Position numbers and translations under genes: made by a program
The notes under the pieces: generated by a model
Told to the model about the DNA's origin: nothing
Database searches by the model: none
The model's input: the letters and a program-made list of their open reading frames with translations, nothing else
Origin: CAVYBY01 sp963766935
GTDB lineage: Bacteria; Actinomycetota; UBA4738; HRBIN12
Length of the DNA stretch: 64,000 nt
Direction of reading: 5' to 3'
Assembly: GCA_963766935.1 (NCBI GenBank)
Contig: CAVYBY010000006.1
Span: forward strand, 186,001-250,000
Part shown: positions 34,542-42,369 of the stretch, one piece after another
Position numbering within the stretch: the first letter of the stretch is position 1
How the letters are laid out: each line of letters opens with the position of its first letter

Positions 34542-35249
34542 TCAGAACACCAGGATCCGGCGGCAGCGCTCGCAGCGGCGAACCCCCTCCGTGCGCTTCA
34601 ACCGATCCTGCTCGACCGAGGAGAGTTGCTCGTGGCAGCCCTGGCACACGCCGTCGACCAGCGCGGCCGCCGCGACGCCCTTCTTCTGCGGACGGATGTC
34701 GTCGTACAGCTCGAGCAGCTCCGGGTCGATCGTCGCCGCGATCGCCGCACGCTGCTCTCGCAGGTGCGCCAGCTCCTCGAGGATCTCGGCGAGCCCGCTC
34801 GACTCGGTTCGCTCCGCCTCCTCAGCGGCGGCGCGGAGCTCCGAGGACGTGCGGCGCAGCTCGGTCATCCGGGTGTCGAGCTCCTCTCGGCGCTCCATCA
34901 GGCCGAGGAGCTCGTCCTCGCGGTCGGCCCGCCGGCGTTTGAGGTTCTCGACCTCGTGCTGGATCGAACCCAGCTCCTTCGCGTTGGCGACGCTTCCGTC
35001 GTAGAGGCGCTTCTCCTCGTCGGCGGCCTTTTGGTTGAGCGTGTCGATCTCGTGTTCGAACCGCGCCTGGTCCCGGTCCAGCTCCGAGAGCGAGAGACCG
35101 AGCTCCCCCACATCCGCGTCCGCGGTCTCGGCCTTGGCCCGGGCTTCCGAGAGGACCGCGCCGGTTTCGGCCACCGCCCGCCGGGCCTCCAACCGGTCGA
35201 TCGCCGTGTCCTCCGCTTGGAGCTCCAGCAACCGATCCATGCCTCGCAT
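34542..35249 (-). CDS. Coiled-coil C4 zinc-ribbon protein (zf-RING_7 type)
   Basis: The 235-residue product has a long antiparallel coiled coil (LLELQAEDTAIDRLEARR onwards) and a C-terminal zinc ribbon with two CxxC pairs (GVCQGCHEQLS and RRCERCRRILVF). This is the CT398-like family, often encoded beside RNase H and Nif3-like genes. Its biochemical role is not established. Start ATG 35249 is used; ATG 35240 and an earlier GTG at 35279 are alternatives. Confidence 0.82.
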   Translation of the reverse strand: MRGMDRLLELQAEDTAIDRLEARRAVAETGAVLSEARAKAETADADVGELGLSLSELDRDQARFEHEIDTLNQKAADEEKRLYDGSVANAKELGSIQHEVENLKRRRADREDELLGLMERREELDTRMTELRRTSSELRAAAEEAERTESSGLAEILEELAHLREQRAAIAATIDPELLELYDDIRPQKKGVAAAALVDGVCQGCHEQLSSVEQDRLKRTEGVRRCERCRRILVF

Positions 35250-35313
35250 CGCACGCGAGCCTAGCCGATGCTCGCGCAACGACGCGGCCCCGGCGTCCGC
35301 GGCACGAGCCGGA

Positions 35314-36312
35314 TCAGAGCATCGCGAGCTGGCGCGCGCGCCCGGGCGTCGATCCGCCGGGCTGGTCCGGAGCGGGACCGCGGCGCCGCCGAGACGATGG
35401 CTCCGCGGGCCGGAGGCCGCCGAGCGCGCGGGTGATCGACGACACGCGTGCGGCCAGCTCGCGCCGCGCCGCCGCCGGCGCGTAGGAGCGCGGATACAGC
35501 TGCTCGTATCGCGTCACGAGATCGGGGTACTCCGAGGCCAGCCAGGGAAGAAACTCTTGCCTCACCCCCGGACGCAGATGCAGCAGGATCGGGGAAACGT
35601 GCGTGGCGCCGGCCTCGATCGCGGCCTCGACGACCTGCCGGAGCATCCGGGGCCGGTCCGTGATTCCCGGCAGGACCGGCGCGATCAGGACCCCGGTCGG
35701 CACGCCCGCGCGGTTGAGCGCCGCGACCGTCTCCATCCGAGCGCGAGGGTGCGGCGTGCCGGGCTCGGTCCGCCGCCAGGCATCTTCGTCGAGGGTCCCG
35801 ATGGAAAGCGCGGCGGAGATGTCGGCCACCCGGCCGGCCTCGCTCAGCAGATCCAGGTCGCGAAGGATCAGCGTTCCCTTGGTGAGGATCGAGAAGGGAT
35901 TGCGGCGCTCGACGAGGGCCCGGAGGATCCCGCGCATCAGCTGGTAGCGGCCCTCCGCCCGCTGGTAGGGATCGGTGTTCGTGCCCATGGCGACGTGTTC
36001 GCCCTTCCAACGGGGAGCGGCCAGCTCACGGGCGAGCACCTCCCCCGCGTTGACCTTGACCACGATCTTGGTCTCGAAGTCCCGGCCGGCGTCCATGTCG
36101 AGGAACGTGTGGGTCGGGCGGGCGAAGCAGTAGACGCAGGCGTGCGTGCAGCCGCGATACGGGTTGATCGACCAGCGAAAGGGCACCTTCGAGGTTGCCG
36201 GGACGTGGTTCAGGATCGAGCGAGCTTCGACCTCGATGAATTCGACCCCCTGGAACTCGGGAGTGTCGAACCGCCGCCGGGCGATCTCGAAGAGCTGGGG
36301 CGCAGCGGGCAT
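35314..36312 (-). CDS. Radical SAM protein, Rv2578c/SplB-like family
   Basis: The 332-residue protein holds the radical SAM motif C55-C59-C62 in YRGCTHACVYCFARPTH, then the WKGEHVAMGTNTDPYQRAEGRY and ILTKGTLILRD blocks that define the Rv2578c-type group related to spore photoproduct lyase-like proteins. It should cleave SAM to a 5'-deoxyadenosyl radical. The substrate is not known. The N-terminal FEIARRRFDTPEFQGVEF is typical of the group. Confidence 0.87.
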   Translation of the reverse strand: MPAAPQLFEIARRRFDTPEFQGVEFIEVEARSILNHVPATSKVPFRWSINPYRGCTHACVYCFARPTHTFLDMDAGRDFETKIVVKVNAGEVLARELAAPRWKGEHVAMGTNTDPYQRAEGRYQLMRGILRALVERRNPFSILTKGTLILRDLDLLSEAGRVADISAALSIGTLDEDAWRRTEPGTPHPRARMETVAALNRAGVPTGVLIAPVLPGITDRPRMLRQVVEAAIEAGATHVSPILLHLRPGVRQEFLPWLASEYPDLVTRYEQLYPRSYAPAAARRELAARVSSITRALGGLRPAEPSSRRRRGPAPDQPGGSTPGRARQLAML

Positions 36313-36373
36313 GGGGTCAGACTAGAACATACGTTCGATCACCGCAACCCTTCCGCGAGCTGCCGGTCCACGC

Positions 36374-36562
36374 CTAGAAGTGGACGTCTTCGAACGGCCC
36401 TTTGGTCGCCTGCCCCAGGTACGTCACGGCCATGACGACGGCCATGAAGATCAGGCCGAGCATCAGTGCGTACTCGACCGCCGTCGCCCCCTCGTCGTCT
36501 CGCAACCGGTCGCTCAGCGCGCTCCAGAGCACCTGCCCCCGGACGATGGTTCGAACCACCAT
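36374..36562 (-). CDS. Flp/Fap type IVb pilin
   Basis: The 62-residue prepilin has a basic leader and the cleavage/adhesion signature GATAVEYALMLGLIFMAVVMAV (positions about 25-46), with the conserved Glu at +5 of the cleaved form. It would polymerise into a tight-adherence pilus. No tad secretion gene (tadABC, prepilin peptidase) lies nearby, so assembly must be encoded elsewhere if it is functional. Confidence 0.85.
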   Translation of the reverse strand: MVVRTIVRGQVLWSALSDRLRDDEGATAVEYALMLGLIFMAVVMAVTYLGQATKGPFEDVHF

Positions 36563-36657
36563 CGGTCACCCCCCATTCTTCAGCCCAAGCTTCGTAGGGC
36601 CTCATCGCCGGTCATCGACATCCAGGGTCCGCAAACTTGAGCGCGGTCGAGGTTGGC

Positions 36658-37611
36658 CTAGCAGCCGAAGCGTCGGTTGAAGAACTGCCCGCAGGCCATC
36701 GTCTTGTAGGCCCGGAACGAGGCCGCACTCGAGTCCGCCCAGTGGTTCGCCTTGTTGCTCGTGGAGTTGAAGTAGACGAAGGCGCTCAGCTTCTGCATCG
36801 AGGTGCCGATCGCCCGTCTGGCCCCGTTGAGGAACCTGGCCTTCCACTGGGGGTCCCCCGGCCGCTCCCGAACGCCGACCCAGGCCAGCAACGGCTTGGC
36901 GTGGGGAGCCGCCCACGAGTAGAAGCAACCGAAGAGCCGGCGGAACGGAGACCACGTGTTGTACGGCACGGCGGAGGCTCCGATCCAGTTGACCCAGGCG
37001 TTTCCCGGGTAGTACGCCAGACCCTTTCCGTTGCAGAAGCTCCGAGCTCGCGGTGCCCAGACGAAGCGCGCGTTGCCCGCTCCCTGCTGCCGGAAGAGGG
37101 ACACGACGTGCCGCCAGGCCCGGATGAAGTCGGCGGGCTTGCCGATGTATTGGACGTTCCCGGGACCCGCGGTCATCTCCCAGGCAAAACGGATCAGCAC
37201 CGAGCGGTGCACGGCCTTGACCGCATTGGCGAACCGCCGGATCTGCTGATCGAAGTCACCCCGGGCGATCTTCGCCGCGCGGTTCGGGTCCAGATCTTTG
37301 TGGTCGACGGCTCGCCAGGAGATCATCGGGATCCGCCCCTGGGCGGACACATGGACGGCGAAGCCCATCGATGTCTGGCTGAAGCCGAGGAAGCGATCCA
37401 CGATCGCCAGCTTCCGGCCGATCATCGCTTCGAAGTGCTTGATCGCGTCCTGCTGGCGAAGCCCCCACCGCGGGCTCACGTGCGAGCCGAACAGGACGTG
37501 CTGGGGCCGAGCCGCCGTTGCCGCCGGCATGCCCGTCGCCACGACGACGGCCACCGTCGCCGCGACGACGACGGCAGCCAGGCGTGGCTGCAGGTGATTC
37601 GTCCGTGTCAT
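36658..37611 (-). CDS. Secreted GH26-like protein, copy 2
   Basis: The 317-residue protein has a signal peptide (LAAVVVAATVAVVVATGMPAATAA) and matches the gene at 19728: VLFGSHVSPRWG start, IPMISWRA, VLIRFAWEMTAGPG with the predicted acid/base Glu, YYPGNAWVNWIGASAVP, and LLAWVGVRERPGDPQWK. As in copy 1, the expected nucleophile position reads AWVGV. It adds a short Cys-containing tail (CGQFFNRRFGC). ATG 37611 starts the signal peptide. Beta-mannan-type binding or cleavage is inferred from the fold. Confidence 0.75.
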   Translation of the reverse strand: MTRTNHLQPRLAAVVVAATVAVVVATGMPAATAARPQHVLFGSHVSPRWGLRQQDAIKHFEAMIGRKLAIVDRFLGFSQTSMGFAVHVSAQGRIPMISWRAVDHKDLDPNRAAKIARGDFDQQIRRFANAVKAVHRSVLIRFAWEMTAGPGNVQYIGKPADFIRAWRHVVSLFRQQGAGNARFVWAPRARSFCNGKGLAYYPGNAWVNWIGASAVPYNTWSPFRRLFGCFYSWAAPHAKPLLAWVGVRERPGDPQWKARFLNGARRAIGTSMQKLSAFVYFNSTSNKANHWADSSAASFRAYKTMACGQFFNRRFGC

Positions 37612-37878
37612 CTCGCCACCTCATTCCGGCGGCTCCCCGACCATCGGCCGTTCCCCGTCGGTGCATCGGATCAACCCGGCAAACGACGCCGGGGAAGAAG
37701 GGGACGGTCGCTGGACGTGCGGGTGCCATCCAATAGACCTGGGTCGGTAGGGCTCAAACGCTACCGTAGCGGACGGATCTCTGCGAACACCCAGCCAGAG
37801 TGCGCTGTACGCCACGAGGTTCGGGTCCCTCGCCGGCGGGCGGGAACGCGCGTCATCGCCGCGTGTACGCTCCGCGCG
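37612..37878. other. Divergent intergenic region with inverted repeats
   Basis: This 267-base stretch separates the leftward GH26-like gene from the rightward SURF1 gene. It holds CGCTACCGTAGCG (37759-37771, six-base arms around one base) next to CGGTAG (37745-37750), which could form alternative hairpins or an operator. No coding frame with a ribosome site is visible. Confidence 0.4.
37866..37871 (+). promoter_or_regulatory. Possible -10 box TACGCT for a leaderless SURF1 transcript
   Basis: TACGCT ends seven bases before GTG 37879, so RNA could start at or next to the start codon. No ribosome site is seen before that GTG, which agrees with leaderless translation as known in actinobacteria. 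No clear -35 box. Confidence 0.4.
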
Positions 37879-38667
37879 GTGCGCGACGACCAAGTTGCGA
37901 GGGGCGAAACGGAGCGCGGCCGCGGAAAGCGTTCGGTCGCGCGGACCGCGGCCTTCGGGGTGCTTGCCGTCGCGGCGGCCGCCCTCTGCATCCGGCTGGG
38001 GTTCTGGCAGATCCGCCGGCTTCACGATCGCCGCGCGTTCAACGCGGTCGTGCGATCCGGGTTCGCCGCGGCTCCCGTCCCCCTGGACGACCTCCTGCCG
38101 CAGGGGGCGGCTGCCGACGACGACCTGACCTTCCGGCGCGTCTCGGCGACCGGCACCTACGTCGGCGCGGGTGAGACGCTGCTGTACGGGAGATCGAACG
38201 TCGAGTCGGCGGGAAGCGACGTGCTGACGCCGCTGCGCCTGGACGACGGCCGGGCGGTCATCGTCGACCGGGGCTGGGTCCCCGCCGACGCACCCGGACC
38301 GCCAGTTCCGGCGGCGAGCCCGCCGGGCGGCGCGGTCACCGTCCAGGGCATCTTGATCCCGTTCGACGAGCACAGCGGCGGGTCCGGCGCGAGCGACACC
38401 ATCGCGAAGGTCGACGAAGGTGTGCTCGAGCGCCGGAGCGGACTCTCACTCGTGCCCATGTACCTCCAGCTTCAGACGCAGTCGCCGGCGCAGACCGGAA
38501 CGTTCCCGATTCCGGCGCCGCTCCCCGAGCTGAGCGAGGGGCCGCATCGCAGCTACGCGATCCAGTGGTTCGCCTTCGCGACGATCGCGCTCCTCGGCTA
38601 CGCTGCCCTTGTTCGTGGCGACATTTCGGATTCTCGGCGAGACCGTCGAAGGGATGACGCAGGATGA
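37879..38667 (+). CDS. SURF1 family cytochrome oxidase assembly protein
   Basis: The 262-residue protein has the SURF1 arrangement: an N-terminal membrane span (FGVLAVAAAALCIRLGFWQIRR) with the LGxWQxxRLxxR signature, a periplasmic domain with VIVDRGWVP, and a C-terminal span after HRSYAIQWFAFATIALLGY. SURF1 helps insert haem a into aa3-type oxidases. GTG 37879 is inferred to be leaderless. Its TGA overlaps the ATG of the next gene. No oxidase gene is in the window. Confidence 0.88.
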   Translation: MRDDQVARGETERGRGKRSVARTAAFGVLAVAAAALCIRLGFWQIRRLHDRRAFNAVVRSGFAAAPVPLDDLLPQGAAADDDLTFRRVSATGTYVGAGETLLYGRSNVESAGSDVLTPLRLDDGRAVIVDRGWVPADAPGPPVPAASPPGGAVTVQGILIPFDEHSGGSGASDTIAKVDEGVLERRSGLSLVPMYLQLQTQSPAQTGTFPIPAPLPELSEGPHRSYAIQWFAFATIALLGYAALVRGDISDSRRDRRRDDAG

Positions 38668-38936
38668 TCGTGCTGGCGTTTCTGGGGCTCGTCACCCCAC
38701 GGTTCATCATGGTGTTGCTCTGGATCTTCAGCGACTACCTGAGCCGCGCGTATGACCACAGCTGGTTGATCCCGCTCCTCGGGTTCTTCCTCCTGCCCAC
38801 CACCACGCTCAGCTACGCGATCGCGCAAAACAGCATGAACGGCATGCGCGGGTGGGGCGCGGCGCTCGTGGTTCTCGGCGTGCTCGTGGACGTGGGCGTG
38901 CTCGGCTCCGGCCGGGGCGCGATGAAGCATCGCTGA
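38664..38936 (+). CDS. Small three-span membrane protein
   Basis: The 90-residue product overlaps the SURF1 stop (ATGA) and has about three hydrophobic segments (LAFLGLVTPRFIMVLLWIF, WLIPLLGFFLLPTTTLSYAI, GAALVVLGVLVDVGVL). Actinobacteria often encode such a small protein beside SURF1. I know of no proven function. Confidence 0.7.
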   Translation: MIVLAFLGLVTPRFIMVLLWIFSDYLSRAYDHSWLIPLLGFFLLPTTTLSYAIAQNSMNGMRGWGAALVVLGVLVDVGVLGSGRGAMKHR

Positions 38937-38942
38937 GAATCC

Positions 38943-39785
38943 ATGCCCACGCGGATCGCGACGCTGCTGCTTCTCGTGGTTCTTTCGGTGCCACCGGGCG
39001 GCACGATCGCATCGGCCGCCGTGGCGACGTGTCCCCGGTACGGTCCGGTTCGCATCGTCGGGCGGGTCCGGATCCCCGGCATCCGCGAGATCTCGGGGGT
39101 GGTCGCCGGTCGACGGGGCCACGTGCTCTGGGCCGAGCAGGACTCGGGCAATCCCGCCACCGTCTACGCGATCGCGCCGAGCGGCCGGCGGCTTGCGGTG
39201 GTCCGGGTGCTGAACGCGCGCAACCGCGACTGGGAGGACATCGGCTACGCCAACGGCAATGTATGGGTCGGCGACATCGGCAGCCGCCGAAACGCCGTCC
39301 AGCTGTATTGGTTCCCCGAGCCCGCGCCGTCCCGCAAGGCCGTCCGCGCCAACCGGGCCACGTTTCGGTATGCCGGCGGCGAAGAGCACAACGCCGAGGC
39401 CATGTTCGTCGACCAGGCGACGCACAAGCTCTTCATCGTGACCAAGGAATTGACGTCGTGGCAAGGCTTCGTCTACCGGGCGAGCATCGCGGGGCTTCGC
39501 ACCGGCGGGCGCCGCACGCTGCGGCGCATCGGCCGGGTCACCATCGGGCACGTCACCGGCGCCGACATCGGGCCGCAGGGGTTCATCGTCCGAAACCTGA
39601 GCGGCACCGGACAGTTCTACCGGTGGAGGAACGGGCGAAGCGTCGTGGCCGCCTTGCACGGCCGGCCGTGCCCGATCACGGTCGGACGCGGCGAATCCGT
39701 CGCGTTCACGTGGTGGAACCGTGGGTTGTTCACCGTCCCGGAGGGACACAACCCGCCGGTCCGGTACGTTCGGCGGCTGCCGTAG
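38943..39785 (+). CDS. Secreted propeller-like protein, copy 1
   Basis: The 280-residue protein has a signal peptide ending near IASA and a soluble domain with motifs HVLWAEQDSGNPATVYAI, NRDWEDIGYANGNVWVGDIGS and NAEAMFVD..THKLFIVTKE. These suggest a beta-propeller related to SdiA-regulated or phytase-like folds. It follows the small membrane gene by six bases and probably shares its transcript. A close paralogue is at 45212. Function unknown. Confidence 0.7.
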   Translation: MPTRIATLLLLVVLSVPPGGTIASAAVATCPRYGPVRIVGRVRIPGIREISGVVAGRRGHVLWAEQDSGNPATVYAIAPSGRRLAVVRVLNARNRDWEDIGYANGNVWVGDIGSRRNAVQLYWFPEPAPSRKAVRANRATFRYAGGEEHNAEAMFVDQATHKLFIVTKELTSWQGFVYRASIAGLRTGGRRTLRRIGRVTIGHVTGADIGPQGFIVRNLSGTGQFYRWRNGRSVVAALHGRPCPITVGRGESVAFTWWNRGLFTVPEGHNPPVRYVRRLP

Positions 39786-39791
39786 GGGCCC

Positions 39792-41864
39792 TCAGGGAGC
39801 CGCCTCGACCTGGACGAGGGCGTCGTGAAAGTCGCCGCCCTCGCCCATGTCGGAAAGCCCGTCCGGCGTGAGCGCGTTGACCGACGACCCCGACGGCATC
39901 GCCGAGGCCCACCAGCCGGACGGCATCGAGACGACACCGGGCGGGACGCGATCGCCGACACGAGCGGCCACGGTCACGGATCCCCGGTCGTTGAACACGC
40001 GGACGCGCTCGCCGTCGGCGATCCCCCGCTCCGCCGCGTCATCGGGATGCAGGTCCAGCGATGGGGCGCCCTCCGCTCGAACTGCACGCTCGGCGTGGAC
40101 GTAGCTTGAGTTCAGAAAATGGTGCGCTCCCTTGGCCGAGAGCAGCGCGAGCGGGTACCGCGCGGCAAGCTCGGGATCGCCCGCGGGGCTCTCGGGTGCC
40201 GGCACGTACGCCGGCAGCGGGTCCATGCCCTCCTCCGCAAGCGTCGCCGAGAAGAACTCGCACCGGCCGCTCGGTGTCGCAAAGCCACCCTGCGCATAGG
40301 GCAGAACGTGCTCGGGCCTGTCCATCCGGATCCATCCTCGCGAGCGCAGCTCGACGACCCGGTCCTCGCCGAGGGGTGCGACGGCCGCGGCCACGAGGGC
40401 TTCGTCGCTCGAGTGAAACGCCGGGTCGTCGAAGCCCATCCGCCGGCCGAGCTGGCGAAAGATCTCCGCGTTGGACCGAGTCTCGCCGACCGGCTCGATC
40501 GCCGGTTCGTTGATCGTCAGGTACGTGTGACCCCAGGACCACAGCAGATCGTGGTGCTCCACCTGGGTCGTGGCGGGCAGGACGTAGTCGGCGTGCCGAG
40601 CCGTGTCGGTCATCACGTGCTCGAGCACCACCGTGAAGAGGTCGTTGCGGCGAAGACCCTCGAGGACGCGATTCTGGTTCGGCGCGATCGCTGCCGGGTT
40701 CGAGTTGTAGACGACGAGAGCGCGAATGGGAGGGTCCAGATCCGGATCGGTGAGAGCCCGCCCCAGCTGCACCATGTTGACCGCGCGAACCGAGGTGTCC
40801 TCCACGATCCCGACCCCGCAGGACCAGTCGAGCTCGCCGAAGTGCTGGAATGTCAGATGGCAGAGCCCGCCGCCCCGCTCCCGCCACGCACCGACGAGGG
40901 CGGGGAGACAGGAGACGGCTCGGAAGGCCGCCGCGCCGCGGGCGTGGTGCTCCATCCCGACGAGCATCCGGATCGCCGCGGGCCGCGTGGTTGCGTAGGC
41001 ATGCGCCAGGTCGCGGATTTCCTGCTCGGGGATGCGCGTGATCCGCGCAACCCGATCCGGCGGGTACTCCTCCAACCGCGCGCGGAGCTCGTCGAACCCG
41101 ACCGTGTGGCTGCGGACAAAGATCGCGTCGTGCAGGCCGTCGGCGACGATCACGTGCATCATGCCGAGCGCCAAGGCCGCGTCGGTCCCCGGCATGGGCC
41201 GCACGTGCCAGTCGGCCGCGGCGGCGGTCCGGGTTCGCACCGGGTCGATCGCGACGACGGTCGCGCCGTTGGCCTTCGCTTCACGGACGAACGGCCACAG
41301 GTGCAAGTTGGTCGTCAGCGTGTTCGTTCCCCACAGCACGATGAACCGGCTGTGCGCGAGCTCTTCGGGAAGGAGCCCCGGTCCCTCGCCGATCGTCGCC
41401 TCCTCGCCGGCCTGGCCTGCGCTCCCACAGACGGCACGCACGAGCCGGGTGGCCCGAAGGCGCGCGAAGAACGGGTCGCTCACCGCTTCCGATTGCACCA
41501 GCCCCTGCGTGCCCATGTAGCTGTAGGGCAGGATCGCTTCGGCGCCGGCCTCGTCGAGAACCATACGAAGCCGGGTCACGATCTCGTCGAGCGCCTCGTC
41601 CCACGTCACCTGCTCGAATCGCCCGGACCCTTTCGGTCCAACTCGGCGAAGTGGGTGAAGCAGCCGGTCGGGGTGATAGGTGCGCTCTTCGAGAAAGTGG
41701 TTGACCTTCGTGCAGAGGCCGCCCCGCGTGAACGGGTGATCCGGGTCGCCGGCGAGCTCGACGGCTCGGCCGTCGCGCACGGTGACCGTCCACGCGCAGG
41801 TGTCCGGGCAATCGTGAGGGCAGGCGCCGCGCGTCACGCGCAGGGGGAGGTCGGCGATCGCCAT
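39792..41864 (-). CDS. Molybdopterin oxidoreductase, DMSO reductase family
   Basis: The 690-residue protein starts with a 4Fe-4S site (C15, C19, C23 and C51: ACPHDCPDTCAW...GLCTK). The Mo-bis-MGD catalytic domain follows with VRAVCGSAGQAG, the WGTNTLTTNLHLWPF nucleotide region and VYNSNPAAIAPNQNRV. The C-terminal dinucleotide-binding domain has LLSAKGAHHFLNSSY and RVRVFNDRGSV. No Tat signal is seen, so it should be cytoplasmic. Physiological electron donor and substrate are unknown; the start MAIADLPLRVTRG and C-terminus resemble the short monomeric oxidoreductases of actinobacteria. No electron-transfer subunit adjoins it. Confidence 0.88.
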   Translation of the reverse strand: MAIADLPLRVTRGACPHDCPDTCAWTVTVRDGRAVELAGDPDHPFTRGGLCTKVNHFLEERTYHPDRLLHPLRRVGPKGSGRFEQVTWDEALDEIVTRLRMVLDEAGAEAILPYSYMGTQGLVQSEAVSDPFFARLRATRLVRAVCGSAGQAGEEATIGEGPGLLPEELAHSRFIVLWGTNTLTTNLHLWPFVREAKANGATVVAIDPVRTRTAAAADWHVRPMPGTDAALALGMMHVIVADGLHDAIFVRSHTVGFDELRARLEEYPPDRVARITRIPEQEIRDLAHAYATTRPAAIRMLVGMEHHARGAAAFRAVSCLPALVGAWRERGGGLCHLTFQHFGELDWSCGVGIVEDTSVRAVNMVQLGRALTDPDLDPPIRALVVYNSNPAAIAPNQNRVLEGLRRNDLFTVVLEHVMTDTARHADYVLPATTQVEHHDLLWSWGHTYLTINEPAIEPVGETRSNAEIFRQLGRRMGFDDPAFHSSDEALVAAAVAPLGEDRVVELRSRGWIRMDRPEHVLPYAQGGFATPSGRCEFFSATLAEEGMDPLPAYVPAPESPAGDPELAARYPLALLSAKGAHHFLNSSYVHAERAVRAEGAPSLDLHPDDAAERGIADGERVRVFNDRGSVTVAARVGDRVPPGVVSMPSGWWASAMPSGSSVNALTPDGLSDMGEGGDFHDALVQVEAAP

Positions 41865-41923
41865 CGCCGAAGCTTAGCCCCGCCCGGGTAGGTTCATGTC
41901 ACCCAGGTCACGAGGAGGCACAC

Positions 41924-42094
41924 ATGGAGCTCCGCATCGGTCGCTTCGAGGAACCGGATGAGTCCCGGACGTTCGAGCACGGCGTATTCGAGGTGCTCCA
42001 CATCGGGGAGACGGCGGCCAAGACGGCGGCCAAGACGGCGGCCAAGACGGCGGCCAAGACGGCGGCCAAGACGGCGGCCAAGACGGCGGAATGA
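41924..42094 (+). CDS. 5' part of a cupin gene running into a Lys/Ala repeat and out of frame
   Basis: ATG 41924 follows a strong GAGGAGG site. It encodes MELRIGRFEEPDESRTFEHG.. FEVLHIGE, typical of the N-terminus of small cupins. The frame then enters a 12-base repeat giving TAAK units and stops at TGA 42092-42094. Cupin sequence continues in another frame from ATG 42091 (ATGA overlap). Removing 42011-42090 (80 bases) would join GAG directly to that ATG in one frame, so the array appears to have split the gene. Confidence 0.6.
   Translation: MELRIGRFEEPDESRTFEHGVFEVLHIGETAAKTAAKTAAKTAAKTAAKTAAKTAE
42011..42089 (+). repeat. 12-bp tandem repeat inside a cupin gene
   Basis: Six complete copies of acggcggccaag are followed by a partial copy of seven bases. 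In the upstream frame they encode TAAK. Because the unit is a multiple of three, copy-number change alone does not restore the cupin frame; the partial last unit does the shift. Confidence 0.95.
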
Positions 42095-42363
42095 CCATCG
42101 GCCGGGCACGATACGAGCCGGGCTGGGTCTGGTCGACGCACGTCGGCGCAGCGCTCGGCCAGTCGCTCTGCCCCGTCGAGCACATCGGCATGGTCGTCTC
42201 CGGGCGCGCCGCCGTCCGGATGCAGGACGGCGAAGAGTTCGTGATGGAGCCCGGAGACGTCTTTGCGATCCCGCCGGGACACGACAGCTGGGTCGTCGGG
42301 GACCAGCCGTATGTGTCCGTTCACCTCATGGGTGCCGCCGGCTACGCCGCCGGCCACGACTGA
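42091..42363 (+). CDS. Cupin-domain protein, main part
   Basis: The 90-residue frame holds a single cupin barrel: ARYEPGWVWSTHV, the first metal motif partly kept as CPVEHIGMVVSGRAAVRM, and GDVFAIPPGHDSWVVG for the second motif. Such proteins bind a metal or small ligand; no reaction can be assigned. It may be translated by coupling to the upstream fragment (ATGA) or be a remnant of a longer cupin. It ends seven bases before the convergent propeller gene. Confidence 0.65.
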   Translation: MTIGRARYEPGWVWSTHVGAALGQSLCPVEHIGMVVSGRAAVRMQDGEEFVMEPGDVFAIPPGHDSWVVGDQPYVSVHLMGAAGYAAGHD

Positions 42364-42369
42364 CGCCGG

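Noticed and set aside
37759..37771. Transcription terminator
   Set aside because: It lies between divergent genes, upstream of both, where a terminator has no clear purpose.
42011..42089. CRISPR-like or origin iteron array
   Set aside because: Units are directly adjacent 12-mers without spacers and code for TAAK; this is a minisatellite.
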